Below are positions 50,477-59,025 of a DNA stretch of 64,000 nt, piece by piece. Both the position numbers and the translations under genes were made by a program. The DNA is from Buttiauxella sp035271705. Its GTDB lineage: Bacteria > Pseudomonadota > Gammaproteobacteria > Enterobacterales > Enterobacteriaceae. Under the pieces are notes generated by a model, which saw nothing but the letters and a program-made list of their open reading frames with translations, was not told the origin of the DNA and searched no databases. The first letter of the stretch is position 1; every line of letters starts with the position of its first letter. The DNA lies in contig NZ_DATERI010000212.1 of NCBI RefSeq assembly GCF_035271705.1, positions 13,451 through 77,450 of the forward strand, read 5' to 3'.

Positions 50477-51703
50477 ATGAGTAGCGTAGATATTCTAGTT
50501 CCTGACCTGCCTGAGTCCGTTGCCGATGCGACTGTCGCCACCTGGCATAAAAAACCGGGCGACACTGTTACCCGTGACGAAGTGCTGGTGGAAATCGAAA
50601 CTGACAAAGTGGTACTGGAAGTACCGGCGTCTGCAGATGGTATTCTGGATGCTGTACTGGAAGATGAAGGGACAACTGTCACCTCTCGTCAAATCCTGGG
50701 CCGCCTGCGTGAAGGCAACAGCACTGGCAAAGAGACCACCGCGAAAGCAGAAAGCAAAGAGTCTACTCCGGCACAGCGCCAGCAGGCTTCTTTGGAAGAG
50801 CAGAACAATGATGCACTCAGCCCGGCTATTCGCCGCCTGATTGCTGAGCATTCCCTGGACGCTAATGCCATTAAAGGCAGCGGTGTGGGTGGTCGTATCA
50901 CCCGTGAAGATGTTGATAAACATCTGACTCAGGCGAAGGCAGCTCAACCTGCACAAGCCAAAGCTGCTGCAGAAACCAAAGCACCGGTTGCTCCACTGGC
51001 GGGTCGTAGCGAAAAACGCGTTCCGATGACACGTCTGCGTAAGCGTGTTGCCGAGCGTCTCCTGGAAGCGAAAAACTCCACCGCCATGCTCACTACGTTT
51101 AACGAAGTGAACATGAAACCTATCATGGATCTGCGTAAGCAGTACGGTGACTCTTTCGAGAAACGCCACGGTGTGCGTCTGGGCTTCATGTCCTTCTACA
51201 TCAAAGCTGTTGTTGAAGCGCTGAAACGTTATCCAGAAGTGAATGCTTCTATCGATGGCGAAGACGTGGTTTACCACAACTACTTCGACGTTAGCATCGC
51301 GGTTTCCACGCCGCGTGGTCTGGTCACGCCAGTACTGCGTGACGTTGATACCCTCGGTATGGCTGACATCGAAAAACGCATTAAAGAACTGGCTGTGAAA
51401 GGCCGTGACGGCAAGCTGACCGTGGAAGACTTGACCGGCGGTAACTTCACCATCACCAACGGTGGTGTGTTTGGTTCACTGATGTCTACGCCGATCATCA
51501 ACCCGCCGCAGAGCGCGATCCTCGGCATGCACGCTATTAAAGACCGACCAATGGCGGTCGACGGTAAAGTTGAGATCCTGCCAATGATGTATCTGGCACT
51601 GTCTTACGATCACCGTCTGATCGATGGCCGCGAGTCCGTGGGCTATCTGGTGGCAATTAAAGAGCTGCTGGAAGACCCAACTCGTCTGCTGCTGGACGTG
51701 TAG
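50477..51703 (+). CDS. sucB: 2-Oxoglutarate dehydrogenase E2 component SucB
   Basis: Dihydrolipoyl succinyltransferase core of the complex, 408 residues (405 in E. coli). An N-terminal lipoyl domain carries the lipoylated lysine K44 in EIETDKVVLEV, followed by a charged Ala/Gln/Lys-rich linker, a peripheral-subunit-binding domain (SPAIRRLIAEHSLDANAIKG) and the catalytic domain with SYDHRLIDGRE containing the active-site histidine and aspartate. The extra residues are in the linker after position 140. A REP-like repeat separates it from sucC. Confidence 0.98.
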   Translation: MSSVDILVPDLPESVADATVATWHKKPGDTVTRDEVLVEIETDKVVLEVPASADGILDAVLEDEGTTVTSRQILGRLREGNSTGKETTAKAESKESTPAQRQQASLEEQNNDALSPAIRRLIAEHSLDANAIKGSGVGGRITREDVDKHLTQAKAAQPAQAKAAAETKAPVAPLAGRSEKRVPMTRLRKRVAERLLEAKNSTAMLTTFNEVNMKPIMDLRKQYGDSFEKRHGVRLGFMSFYIKAVVEALKRYPEVNASIDGEDVVYHNYFDVSIAVSTPRGLVTPVLRDVDTLGMADIEKRIKELAVKGRDGKLTVEDLTGGNFTITNGGVFGSLMSTPIINPPQSAILGMHAIKDRPMAVDGKVEILPMMYLALSYDHRLIDGRESVGYLVAIKELLEDPTRLLLDV

Positions 51704-51710
51704 TACCCTA

Positions 51711-51779
51711 CGCCCGGTGGCCAAAGCTGCCGGGCCTACAATTATCACCTGCCTTGTAGGTCGGTCTTTCGGCGAAAGT
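51711..51779. repeat. REP/BIME-like palindromic unit in the sucB-sucC spacer
   Basis: GCCCGGTGGC ... GCCGGGCCTACAA at 51712-51741 has the form of an enterobacterial REP (palindromic unit) with the usual GCCTACAA tail, followed by an inverted, decayed partner beginning CTTGTAGGTCGG at 51752. E. coli carries REP-type repeats at comparable positions. Probably an RNA-stabilising hairpin. Confidence 0.75.
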
Positions 51780-51824
51780 TGCGACAACTGACTTACATGT
51801 TTTTATGAAGGATGGATAGAACTC

Positions 51825-52991
51825 ATGAACTTACACGAGTATCAGGCGAAACAGTTGTTTGCTCGATATGGCCTGCCGGCTCCAGTCGGTTATGCCTGTA
51901 ACACGCCGCGTGAAGCGGAAGAAGCAGCGTCTAAAATTGGCGCAGGCCCGTGGGTGGTAAAATGTCAGGTTCATGCTGGTGGCCGCGGTAAAGCGGGCGG
52001 CGTGAAAGTGGTAAACAGCAAAGAAGACATCCGTGCTTTTGCTGAACACTGGCTGGGTAAACGCCTGGTGACTTACCAAACTGATGCTAATGGCCAGCCA
52101 GTTCACCAGATTCTGGTTGAAGCTGCGACTGACATTGATAAAGAACTGTATCTTGGCGCGGTGGTTGATCGTAGCTCCCGTCGCGTCGTGTTCATGGCGT
52201 CCACCGAAGGTGGCGTTGAAATTGAAAAAGTTGCGGAAGAAACCCCGCATCTGATCCACAAAGTTGCTCTGGATCCGCTGGCAGGCCCAATGCCTTATCA
52301 AGGCCGTGAACTGGCGTTCAAACTGGGTCTGGAAGGTAAGCAGGTTCAGCAGTTCACCAAGATCTTTATGGGTCTGGCGAACATCTTCCTTGATCGCGAC
52401 CTGGCACTTATCGAAATCAACCCGCTGGTTATCACCAAGCAGGGCGACTTGATTTGTCTGGATGGCAAGCTGGGTGCCGATGGCAACGCATTGTTCCGCC
52501 AGCCAGAGCTGCGCGAAATGCGTGACCCAAGCCAGGAAGATGCGCGTGAATCTCAGGCTGCACAGTGGGAACTGAACTACGTTGCTCTTGATGGCAACAT
52601 CGGTTGCATGGTTAACGGTGCGGGCCTGGCAATGGGCACCATGGACATCGTTAAACTGCACGGTGGTGAACCTGCTAACTTCCTGGACGTTGGCGGTGGC
52701 GCAACCAAAGAGCGCGTGACTGAAGCATTCAAAATCATTTTGTCTGACGACAAAGTGAAAGCGGTTCTGGTTAACATCTTCGGCGGTATCGTACGTTGCG
52801 ACCTGATTGCAGACGGTATCATCGGTGCGGTTGCAGAAGTGGGTGTCAACGTTCCAGTGGTTGTCCGTCTGGAAGGTAACAACGCGGAACTGGGTGCGAA
52901 GAAACTGGCAGATAGTGGCCTGAATATTATTGCAGCGAAAAGTCTGACGGATGCAGCACAGCAGGTTGTTGCTGCCGTGGAGGGGAAATAA
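51825..52991 (+). CDS. sucC: Succinyl-CoA synthetase beta subunit SucC
   Basis: ATP-grasp subunit of succinyl-CoA synthetase, which makes ATP from succinyl-CoA in the TCA cycle. The 388 residues equal the E. coli length. Visible are the N-terminal MNLHEYQAKQLFARYGLP, the glycine-rich AGGRGKAGGVK nucleotide loop, the metal-site motif IEINPLV and VNIFGGIVRCDLIADGII at the power helix. The stop shares a TAATG overlap with sucD, matching the obligate alpha-beta pairing. Confidence 0.98.
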   Translation: MNLHEYQAKQLFARYGLPAPVGYACNTPREAEEAASKIGAGPWVVKCQVHAGGRGKAGGVKVVNSKEDIRAFAEHWLGKRLVTYQTDANGQPVHQILVEAATDIDKELYLGAVVDRSSRRVVFMASTEGGVEIEKVAEETPHLIHKVALDPLAGPMPYQGRELAFKLGLEGKQVQQFTKIFMGLANIFLDRDLALIEINPLVITKQGDLICLDGKLGADGNALFRQPELREMRDPSQEDARESQAAQWELNYVALDGNIGCMVNGAGLAMGTMDIVKLHGGEPANFLDVGGGATKERVTEAFKIILSDDKVKAVLVNIFGGIVRCDLIADGIIGAVAEVGVNVPVVVRLEGNNAELGAKKLADSGLNIIAAKSLTDAAQQVVAAVEGK

Positions 52992-53863
52992 TGTCCATTT
53001 TGATCGATAAAAACACCAAGGTGATTTGCCAGGGTTTCACCGGCAGCCAGGGGACTTTCCACTCCGAGCAGGCGATTGCATACGGTACGCAAATGGTTGG
53101 CGGTGTAACGCCAGGTAAAGGCGGTACAGAGCACCTGGGTCTGCCGGTATTTAATACCGTGCGTGAAGCAGTAGAAGCAACAGGCGCAACCGCTTCTGTT
53201 ATCTACGTTCCAGCACCGTTCTGCAAAGATTCCATTCTGGAAGCGATTGATGCAGGTATTAAGCTGATTATCACTATCACCGAAGGCATCCCGACGCTGG
53301 ATATGCTGACTGTGAAAGTGAAACTGGACGAAGCGGGCGTGCGCATGATTGGGCCAAACTGCCCAGGCGTAATCACCCCGGGCGAGTGCAAAATCGGCAT
53401 CATGCCAGGTCATATTCACCTGCCAGGCAAAGTGGGCATCGTTTCCCGCTCTGGTACGCTGACTTATGAAGCGGTTAAACAGACTACTGATATCGGTCTG
53501 GGCCAGTCCACCTGTGTGGGTATCGGTGGCGACCCGATCCCTGGCTCTAACTTCATCGACATTCTGAAGATGTTCCAGGAAGATCCGAAAACTGAAGCTA
53601 TCGTGATGATCGGTGAGATCGGTGGTAGTGCAGAAGAAGAAGCAGCAGCTTACATCAAAGAGCATGTGACCAAGCCAGTTGTGGGTTACATCGCGGGTGT
53701 GACTGCGCCGAAAGGCAAGCGTATGGGGCACGCAGGTGCAATCATTTCAGGTGGTAAAGGTACCGCGGATGAGAAATTCGCAGCACTGGAAGCCGCAGGC
53801 GTGAAAACCGTTCGCAGCCTCGCTGACATCGGTGATGCACTGAAATCTATTTTGCCTCAGTAA
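52991..53863 (+). CDS. sucD: Succinyl-CoA synthetase alpha subunit SucD
   Basis: CoA-binding, phosphohistidine-forming subunit, 290 residues (289 in E. coli). The CoA-binding Rossmann motif is GFTGSQGTFHSEQAI (about 17-31), and the phosphorylated histidine is in GKRMGHAGAIISGG near residue 247. It is the last protein gene of the sdhCDAB-sucABCD operon, whose 3' untranslated region carries the predicted SdhX small RNA and terminator. In E. coli K-12 the mng genes come between sucD and cydA; they are absent here. Confidence 0.98.
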   Translation: MSILIDKNTKVICQGFTGSQGTFHSEQAIAYGTQMVGGVTPGKGGTEHLGLPVFNTVREAVEATGATASVIYVPAPFCKDSILEAIDAGIKLIITITEGIPTLDMLTVKVKLDEAGVRMIGPNCPGVITPGECKIGIMPGHIHLPGKVGIVSRSGTLTYEAVKQTTDIGLGQSTCVGIGGDPIPGSNFIDILKMFQEDPKTEAIVMIGEIGGSAEEEAAAYIKEHVTKPVVGYIAGVTAPKGKRMGHAGAIISGGKGTADEKFAALEAAGVKTVRSLADIGDALKSILPQ

Positions 53864-53878
53864 GTAAAGAAATAAGAG

Positions 53879-53897
53879 TATACCCAAAATAATTCGA
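53879..53897 (+). repeat. Solo ERIC terminus after sucD
   Basis: TATACCCAAAATAATTCGA matches one complete ERIC end over 19 bases; the ERIC-typical continuation GTTGCAG is absent and the SdhX seed follows instead. It is either an ERIC remnant or a chance overlap of the ERIC end with the sRNA. Confidence 0.6.
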
Positions 53898-53932
53898 CAT
53901 GGTTGGCCGCTCTTTTGAGCGGCCTTTTTTTT
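53891..53932 (+). ncRNA. sdhX: Predicted SdhX (RybD) small RNA
   Basis: In E. coli, SdhX is a roughly 40-nt RNA cut from the 3' end of the sdhCDAB-sucABCD mRNA; it represses ackA and other targets with Hfq. Here the same position has a short single-stranded 5' segment (AATTCGACATGGTT) and then the terminator GGCCGCTC / GAGCGGCC with a TTTT loop and an eight-T tail, the Hfq-binding form. Bases 53892-53902 can pair with the ackA start region over 11 positions, one of them G-U. The 5' end is inferred by analogy and could shift a few bases. Confidence 0.75.
53905..53932 (+). terminator. Terminator of the sdh-suc operon
   Basis: Eight-base stem GGCCGCTC / GAGCGGCC with a TTTT loop and a run of T residues; also the 3' half of the predicted SdhX RNA. 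Confidence 0.94.
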
Positions 53933-54635
53933 GTCTGGTTTTTGGAGCCCTATGCTTACGAGGCGCTTTGTAATGGATGCGAAGATGCCGACTAACCTTA
54001 TCAAAAATAATAACTTGTTAAATATGGTGACGTTAAAGGTAAAATAATTGTTAATTAAAAATGAAAAAAGAAACAAACCCAAGAAAATAGCGTGAGGCGA
54101 TTAACACGGTGCATCACCCATACGTGAAAATTTAATTTTCTAATTCTGCTTCAAATAAATAACCTTTCTTTATAGATATCATCCTTACATTAACGTTGCT
54201 GCGTTTTGCAAAACATACCATTAACAACAAATTTACTATTAATCTCAATGAGAAACTAAATTAACAACTGGGGAATAAATTGCGCTAGATCAATATCTAA
54301 AACTGGCAAGTGGTATACGAAAGTGTGTAAATTGTTGCAGATCAAGATGGCGGGAATGTGACATTTTCGCTATAAATTGATCAATGTCGAGAAATGTAAA
54401 TAACTCTAAGCAATTACCTGTTTATTGTAGGGAAATTGCAGGGTAATATATTTGCGGATTATTTTTGGTTTTTATTAACGTGTTTGCAACCTTTCATCTT
54501 TTTTTTGTTACATGTAAGTAAGGCAAAAGAAGAGATGAAATCTGGAAGCTAATGTTTTTGTATTAGGGCATGCGTTGTGGTGAACCTCTGGGTGAACCAT
54601 GGTCGGAGTCTTCATGCGAAGAGCAAGGAGTCATG
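53933..54635. promoter_or_regulatory. cydA upstream control region
   Basis: About 700 AT-rich bases without a credible gene. It contains an FNR-like palindrome (54332-54345), a second TTGATCAA palindrome near 54377, and long A/T tracts (54000-54270) suitable for H-NS binding. In E. coli cydAB is controlled here by ArcA, FNR and H-NS; ArcA sites were not resolved by eye. Confidence 0.6.
54332..54345. promoter_or_regulatory. Candidate FNR site upstream of cydA
   Basis: TTGTT-GCAG-ATCAA matches the FNR consensus TTGAT-N4-ATCAA at nine of ten positions. In E. coli FNR represses cydAB under strict anaerobiosis. Confidence 0.65.
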
Positions 54636-56204
54636 ATGTTTGATATTGTCGAACTGTCGCGCTTACAGTTTGCCTTGACCGCGATGTACCATTTCCTGTT
54701 TGTGCCACTCACGCTCGGTATGGCGTTCTTGCTGGCCATTATGGAAACGGTTTACGTCTTGTCAGGTAAACAAATCTATAAAGATATGACCAAGTTCTGG
54801 GGCAAGTTGTTTGGTATCAACTTTGCGCTGGGTGTGGCCACTGGTTTAACCATGGAGTTCCAGTTTGGTACAAACTGGTCTTACTATTCACACTACGTGG
54901 GTGACATTTTTGGGGCACCTCTGGCCATCGAAGGCCTGATGGCGTTCTTCCTTGAATCCACCTTTGTTGGTTTATTCTTCTTTGGTTGGGATCGCCTCGG
55001 TAAAGTTCAACACATGGCGGTGACCTGGCTGGTGGCGCTTGGCTCCAACCTCTCTGCTCTGTGGATTCTGGTCGCGAACGGTTGGATGCAAAACCCAATT
55101 GCTTCCGACTTCAACTTCGAAACCATGCGTATGGAGATGGTGAGCTTCTCTGAACTGGTATTGAACCCAGTTGCTCAGGTTAAATTCGTTCACACCGTGG
55201 CTTCTGGCTACGTGTGCGGCGCGATTTTCATCCTCGGCGTCAGCTCCTACTACTTGCTTAAGGGCCGTGATGTTGCCTTTGCGAAGCGTTCTTTTGCCAT
55301 CGCTGCAAGCTTCGGTATGGCGGCAATCCTGTCTGTAATCGTGCTGGGCGATGAGTCCGGTTACGAAATGGGTGACGTGCAGAAAACCAAGCTGGCCGCC
55401 ATTGAAGCCGAGTGGGAAACTCAACCGGCTCCGGCAGCCTTTACGCTGTTTGGTATTCCTGACCAGGACAAGCAAGAAAACCACTTCGCGATTCAAATTC
55501 CTTACGCGTTGGGCATCATTGCCACCCGTTCAGTGGATACGCCAGTCATCGGTCTGAAAGACCTGATGGTGCAACACGAAGAGCGTATTCGTAACGGGAT
55601 GAAGGCTTATAGCCTGCTGGAACAGTTACGCGCAGGTTCTAATGACCAGGCGGTTCGTGATGACTTTAATGCCATCAAGAAAGACCTTGGGTACGGTTTG
55701 TTGCTGAAACGCTATACCCCGAACGTCTCTGACGCGACGGAAGAGCAGATTCAGAAAGCAACTAAAGACTCTATTCCACGCGTTGCTCCGCTGTACTTTG
55801 CATTCCGTCTCATGGTGGGTAGTGGCTTCCTGATGCTGTTCATCATCGCAGCCTCGTTCTGGACTGTGACACGTAACGCAATTGGCTCGAAAAAATGGCT
55901 GCTGCGTGCAGCACTCTATGGCATGCCGTTGCCGTGGATTGCGATTGAATCTGGCTGGTTTGTTGCCGAATACGGTCGTCAACCATGGGCCGTTGGTGAG
56001 GTATTGCCAACTGCGGTTGCTAACTCCTCTCTGACCGTGGGTGATCTGATCTTCTCCATGGTATTGATTTGCGGCCTTTACACGCTGTTTATGGTGGCGG
56101 AACTGTTCCTGATGTTCAAATTTGCTCGCCTTGGGCCGAGCAGTCTGAAAACAGGTCGCTATCACTTTGAGCAGTCCAATGTGGCTTCTCAGCCGGCACG
56201 CTAA
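54636..56204 (+). CDS. cydA: Cytochrome bd-I ubiquinol oxidase subunit I CydA
   Basis: Catalytic subunit of the high-affinity quinol oxidase. It has 522 residues from the ATG at 54636, the E. coli length; AAGGAG is five bases from this ATG and two from the adjacent ATG at 54633. Heme ligand H19 is in ALTAMYHFLFVPL, the second histidine is in VKFVHTVASGY (about 186), and the methionine ligand is in the LYFAFRLMVGSGF region. The periplasmic Q-loop includes GDESGYEMGDVQKTKLAAIE. cydB starts 15 bases later. Confidence 0.97.
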   Translation: MFDIVELSRLQFALTAMYHFLFVPLTLGMAFLLAIMETVYVLSGKQIYKDMTKFWGKLFGINFALGVATGLTMEFQFGTNWSYYSHYVGDIFGAPLAIEGLMAFFLESTFVGLFFFGWDRLGKVQHMAVTWLVALGSNLSALWILVANGWMQNPIASDFNFETMRMEMVSFSELVLNPVAQVKFVHTVASGYVCGAIFILGVSSYYLLKGRDVAFAKRSFAIAASFGMAAILSVIVLGDESGYEMGDVQKTKLAAIEAEWETQPAPAAFTLFGIPDQDKQENHFAIQIPYALGIIATRSVDTPVIGLKDLMVQHEERIRNGMKAYSLLEQLRAGSNDQAVRDDFNAIKKDLGYGLLLKRYTPNVSDATEEQIQKATKDSIPRVAPLYFAFRLMVGSGFLMLFIIAASFWTVTRNAIGSKKWLLRAALYGMPLPWIAIESGWFVAEYGRQPWAVGEVLPTAVANSSLTVGDLIFSMVLICGLYTLFMVAELFLMFKFARLGPSSLKTGRYHFEQSNVASQPAR

Positions 56205-56219
56205 GACAGGAGTCGTCAA

Positions 56220-57359
56220 ATGATCGATTATGAAGTATTACGTTTTATATGGTGGCTGCTGGTTGGCATTCTGCTGATTGGTTTTGCAGTCACTGATGGC
56301 TTTGATATGGGCGTAGGTATGCTGTCCCGCATCATTGGCCGTACAGACGTTGAACGCCGTATTATGGTTAACTCCATCGCCCCGCACTGGGATGGTAACC
56401 AGGTCTGGCTCATCACCGCGGGTGGCGCGTTGTTTGCCGCCTGGCCGATGGTTTACGCTGCTGCGTTCTCTGGCTTCTATGTAGCGATGATTCTGGTTCT
56501 GGCTTCATTGTTCTTCCGTCCGGTAGGTTTTGACTACCGTTCGAAGATTGAAGACATGCGCTGGCGCAACATGTGGGACTGGGGCATTTTCATCGGTAGC
56601 TTCGTGCCACCGTTAGTCATTGGTGTTGCATTCGGTAACCTGTTGCAGGGTGTGCCGTTCAATGTTGATGAATATCTGCGTCTGTACTACACCGGTAACT
56701 TCTTCCAGTTGCTGAACCCGTTTGGCTTGTTGGCCGGTGTTGTTAGCGTCTCCATGATCCTTGCTCAGGGTGCCACTTACCTGCAAATGCGTACTGTGGG
56801 TGAACTGCATCTGCGTGCCAAAGTTGCGGCGCAAATCGCAGCGCTGGTGATGATGGTGTGCTTCGCGCTGGCGGGTGTTTGGGTGATGTACGGCATAGAT
56901 GGTTACGTTGTGACATCGGAGTTGAACCACCACGCGGCATCGAATCCGCTAGTTAAAGAAGTTGCACGTCAGGCAGGTGCCTGGATGGTGAACTTCAATA
57001 ATATGCCGATTCTGTGGCTTATCCCTGCATTGGGTGTGGTACTGCCGCTGTTGACTGTGCTGATGTCCCGCCTGGAAAAAGGTGCGATGGCATTTGTGTT
57101 CTCCTCACTGACACTGGCATGTGTGATTTTGACTGCTGGTGTGGCGATGTTCCCGTTCGTGATGCCTTCAAGCACCATGTTGAACGCTAGCCTGACAATG
57201 TGGGATGCGACATCCAGCCAGCTGACGCTGAACGTGATGACCTTTGTTGCTGCGGTATTCGTGCCGATCATTCTCATCTACACCACTTGGTGTTACTGGA
57301 AAATGTTCGGCCGAATCACCAAAGAAGATATCGAAAGCAACACCCACTCTCTGTACTAA
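56220..57359 (+). CDS. cydB: Cytochrome bd-I ubiquinol oxidase subunit II CydB
   Basis: Partner membrane subunit of CydA, 379 residues as in E. coli, about eight helices. The N-terminal YEVLRFIWWLLVGILLIGFAV (first 20 residues only quoted in part: RFIWWLLVG) and the GFDMGVGML motif are characteristic. It lies between cydA and the tiny cydX gene, all transcribed together; AAGGAG for cydX begins three bases after its stop. Confidence 0.97.
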   Translation: MIDYEVLRFIWWLLVGILLIGFAVTDGFDMGVGMLSRIIGRTDVERRIMVNSIAPHWDGNQVWLITAGGALFAAWPMVYAAAFSGFYVAMILVLASLFFRPVGFDYRSKIEDMRWRNMWDWGIFIGSFVPPLVIGVAFGNLLQGVPFNVDEYLRLYYTGNFFQLLNPFGLLAGVVSVSMILAQGATYLQMRTVGELHLRAKVAAQIAALVMMVCFALAGVWVMYGIDGYVVTSELNHHAASNPLVKEVARQAGAWMVNFNNMPILWLIPALGVVLPLLTVLMSRLEKGAMAFVFSSLTLACVILTAGVAMFPFVMPSSTMLNASLTMWDATSSQLTLNVMTFVAAVFVPIILIYTTWCYWKMFGRITKEDIESNTHSLY

Positions 57360-57373
57360 GTAAGGAGCTAATT

Positions 57374-57487
57374 ATGTGGTACTTTGCATGGATTCTGGGG
57401 ACGCTTCTTGCCTGTGCTTTCGGCATCATTACCGCCCTGGCGCTTGAGCACGTAGAATCGGCTAAAGTCGGTAAAGAAGAACATTGA
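57374..57487 (+). CDS. cydX: Cytochrome bd-I small subunit CydX
   Basis: A 37-residue single-helix protein required for stable, active cytochrome bd-I. It starts MWYFAWILG, has one membrane helix (about 3-24) with the conserved glutamate in ALALEHVES, and ends in a charged tail. AAGGAG at 57362-57367 is six bases before the ATG. Length equals the E. coli protein. Its stop overlaps the ybgE start by one base. Confidence 0.96.
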   Translation: MWYFAWILGTLLACAFGIITALALEHVESAKVGKEEH

Positions 57488-57780
57488 TGGAAGGAATTAT
57501 CGCAAAGCTGTATGCGGTAATGGATAAGAGCCCTTTAAGGGCTCTTTCCTTGATCATGGCATTAATCCTGGCCGGGTGTATGTTTTGGGACCCGTCCCGT
57601 TTCGCGGCGAAAACCAGTGACTTGGCAATCTGGCAGGGTTTATTGCTGATGTGGGCGGTGTGTACTGGTGTGATACATGGTGTGGGCTTCCACCCCCGTA
57701 AGATGCTGTGGCAGGGCGTTTTTAGTCCATTACCCGCGCAACTGGTCCTCTTAGCTGGGCTGGCTATTTTTTTCTTCTGA
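57487..57780 (+). CDS. ybgE: Cyd operon membrane protein YbgE
   Basis: Small inner-membrane protein of 97 residues, as in E. coli, with three hydrophobic segments (about 18-35, 48-65, 77-96). It is always found at the end of the cydABX operon; its role in oxidase assembly is not established. The ATG at 57487 shares one base with the cydX stop (TGATG), so the two are coupled. An ATTTATGGGC / GCCCATAAAT hairpin at 57813-57840 lies 33 bases after its stop. Confidence 0.94.
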   Translation: MEGIIAKLYAVMDKSPLRALSLIMALILAGCMFWDPSRFAAKTSDLAIWQGLLLMWAVCTGVIHGVGFHPRKMLWQGVFSPLPAQLVLLAGLAIFFF

Positions 57781-57812
57781 TGTTTCTTTAACCTCAAAGT
57801 TTTTTTTACAAA

Positions 57813-57840
57813 ATTTATGGGCGATAACAAGCCCATAAAT
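57813..57840. other. Stem-loop after ybgE
   Basis: Perfect ten-base stem ATTTATGGGC / GCCCATAAAT with an eight-base loop. A T-run lies just before it rather than after it, so it is a weak plus-strand terminator at best and may act as a 3'-end hairpin of the cyd operon. Confidence 0.6.
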
Positions 57841-57927
57841 ATTTACCTAACGTTTAGTGCTACCCATTCCCAACCCCCATCCTCTTGCGTATAGTAGCAA
57901 CGTTTAATTGCGTTACCGGGATGTAAA

Positions 57928-58332
57928 GTGAGTACAACGCTGTTTCGATGGCCGGTTCGTGTCTACTATGAAGATACTGACGCCGGTGGTGTGGTTTACC
58001 ACGCCAGTTATGTTGCTTTTTATGAAAGAGCACGCACTGAGATGCTGCGCCATCACAACTTTAATCAACAAGATTTGTTGGCAGAAAGCATCGCTTTTGT
58101 CGTTCGCAGGATGACAGTAGATTACCTTGCGCCTGCCCGACTTGACGATTTACTCGAAATCCAAAGTGAAATTACATCGATGCGTGGTACCTCTATGGTA
58201 TTTACACAGCGAATCGTCAATGCCGATAATCAGGTACTCAACGAAGCTGAGGTCCTGATCGTTTGCGTTGATACACACCTAATGAAGCCTCGTGCGCTTC
58301 CCAAGTCTATTGTCGCGGAGTTCAAGCAGTGA
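57928..58332 (+). CDS. ybgC: Acyl-CoA thioesterase YbgC
   Basis: Hot-dog-fold thioesterase that hydrolyses acyl-CoA and interacts with phospholipid-synthesis enzymes in E. coli; first gene of the tol-pal cluster. It has 134 residues from a GTG at 57928, as in E. coli. The catalytic aspartate is D18 in YYEDTDAGGVVYHASY. The stop codon overlaps the tolQ GTG start by four bases. Confidence 0.95.
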   Translation: MSTTLFRWPVRVYYEDTDAGGVVYHASYVAFYERARTEMLRHHNFNQQDLLAESIAFVVRRMTVDYLAPARLDDLLEIQSEITSMRGTSMVFTQRIVNADNQVLNEAEVLIVCVDTHLMKPRALPKSIVAEFKQ

Positions 58333-59015
58333 CTGACATGAATATCCTTGATTTGTTCCTGAAGGCTAGCCTTCTGGTCAAATTTATCATGTTGATTTTG
58401 ATTGGTTTTTCCATTGCATCATGGGCAATCATTATTCAGCGAACGCGAATCCTCAATGCTGCTACTCGTGAAGCAGAAGCGTTTGAAGATAAGTTCTGGT
58501 CGGGCATTGAATTGTCCCGTCTCTATCAAGAAAGCCAGGGCCGTCGTGACAATCTTGTTGGCTCTGAGCAAATCTTCTATTCAGGTTTTAAAGAGTTTGC
58601 CCGACTGCATCGTGCTAACACACATGCACCTGAAGCGGTTGTCGAAGGGGCATCTCGCGCCATGCGTATTTCCATGAGCCGTGAGCTGGAAACGCTGGAA
58701 ACTCATATTCCTTTCCTCGGAACAGTCGGTTCCATCAGCCCGTATATCGGTCTGTTTGGCACGGTTTGGGGGATCATGCATGCATTTATCGCACTCGGTG
58801 CGGTAAAACAAGCAACCCTACAGATGGTTGCGCCAGGTATCGCAGAAGCACTGATTGCAACCGCAATTGGTTTGTTCGCTGCAATCCCTGCGGTTATGGC
58901 GTATAACCGCCTGAACCAACGAGTGAACAAACTGGAATTGAATTACGACAACTTCATGGAAGAGTTCACGGCTATCCTGCACCGTCAGGCTTTTACCAGC
59001 AGCGATAAGCAGTAA
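58329..59015 (+). CDS. tolQ: Tol-Pal motor protein TolQ
   Basis: MotA/ExbB-type inner-membrane subunit that, with TolR, uses the proton gradient to drive TolA during cell constriction. It has 228 residues (230 in E. coli) with helices at about 15-38, 135-160 and 170-195. The proton-path residues lie in PFLGTVGSISPYIGLFGTVWG and ALIATAIGLFAAIPAVMAYN (quoted in part). GTG at 58329 is the start; an ATG at 58338 is possible. It ends slightly differently from E. coli. Confidence 0.96.
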   Translation: MTDMNILDLFLKASLLVKFIMLILIGFSIASWAIIIQRTRILNAATREAEAFEDKFWSGIELSRLYQESQGRRDNLVGSEQIFYSGFKEFARLHRANTHAPEAVVEGASRAMRISMSRELETLETHIPFLGTVGSISPYIGLFGTVWGIMHAFIALGAVKQATLQMVAPGIAEALIATAIGLFAAIPAVMAYNRLNQRVNKLELNYDNFMEEFTAILHRQAFTSSDKQ

Positions 59016-59025
59016 GGGGTAAGTC

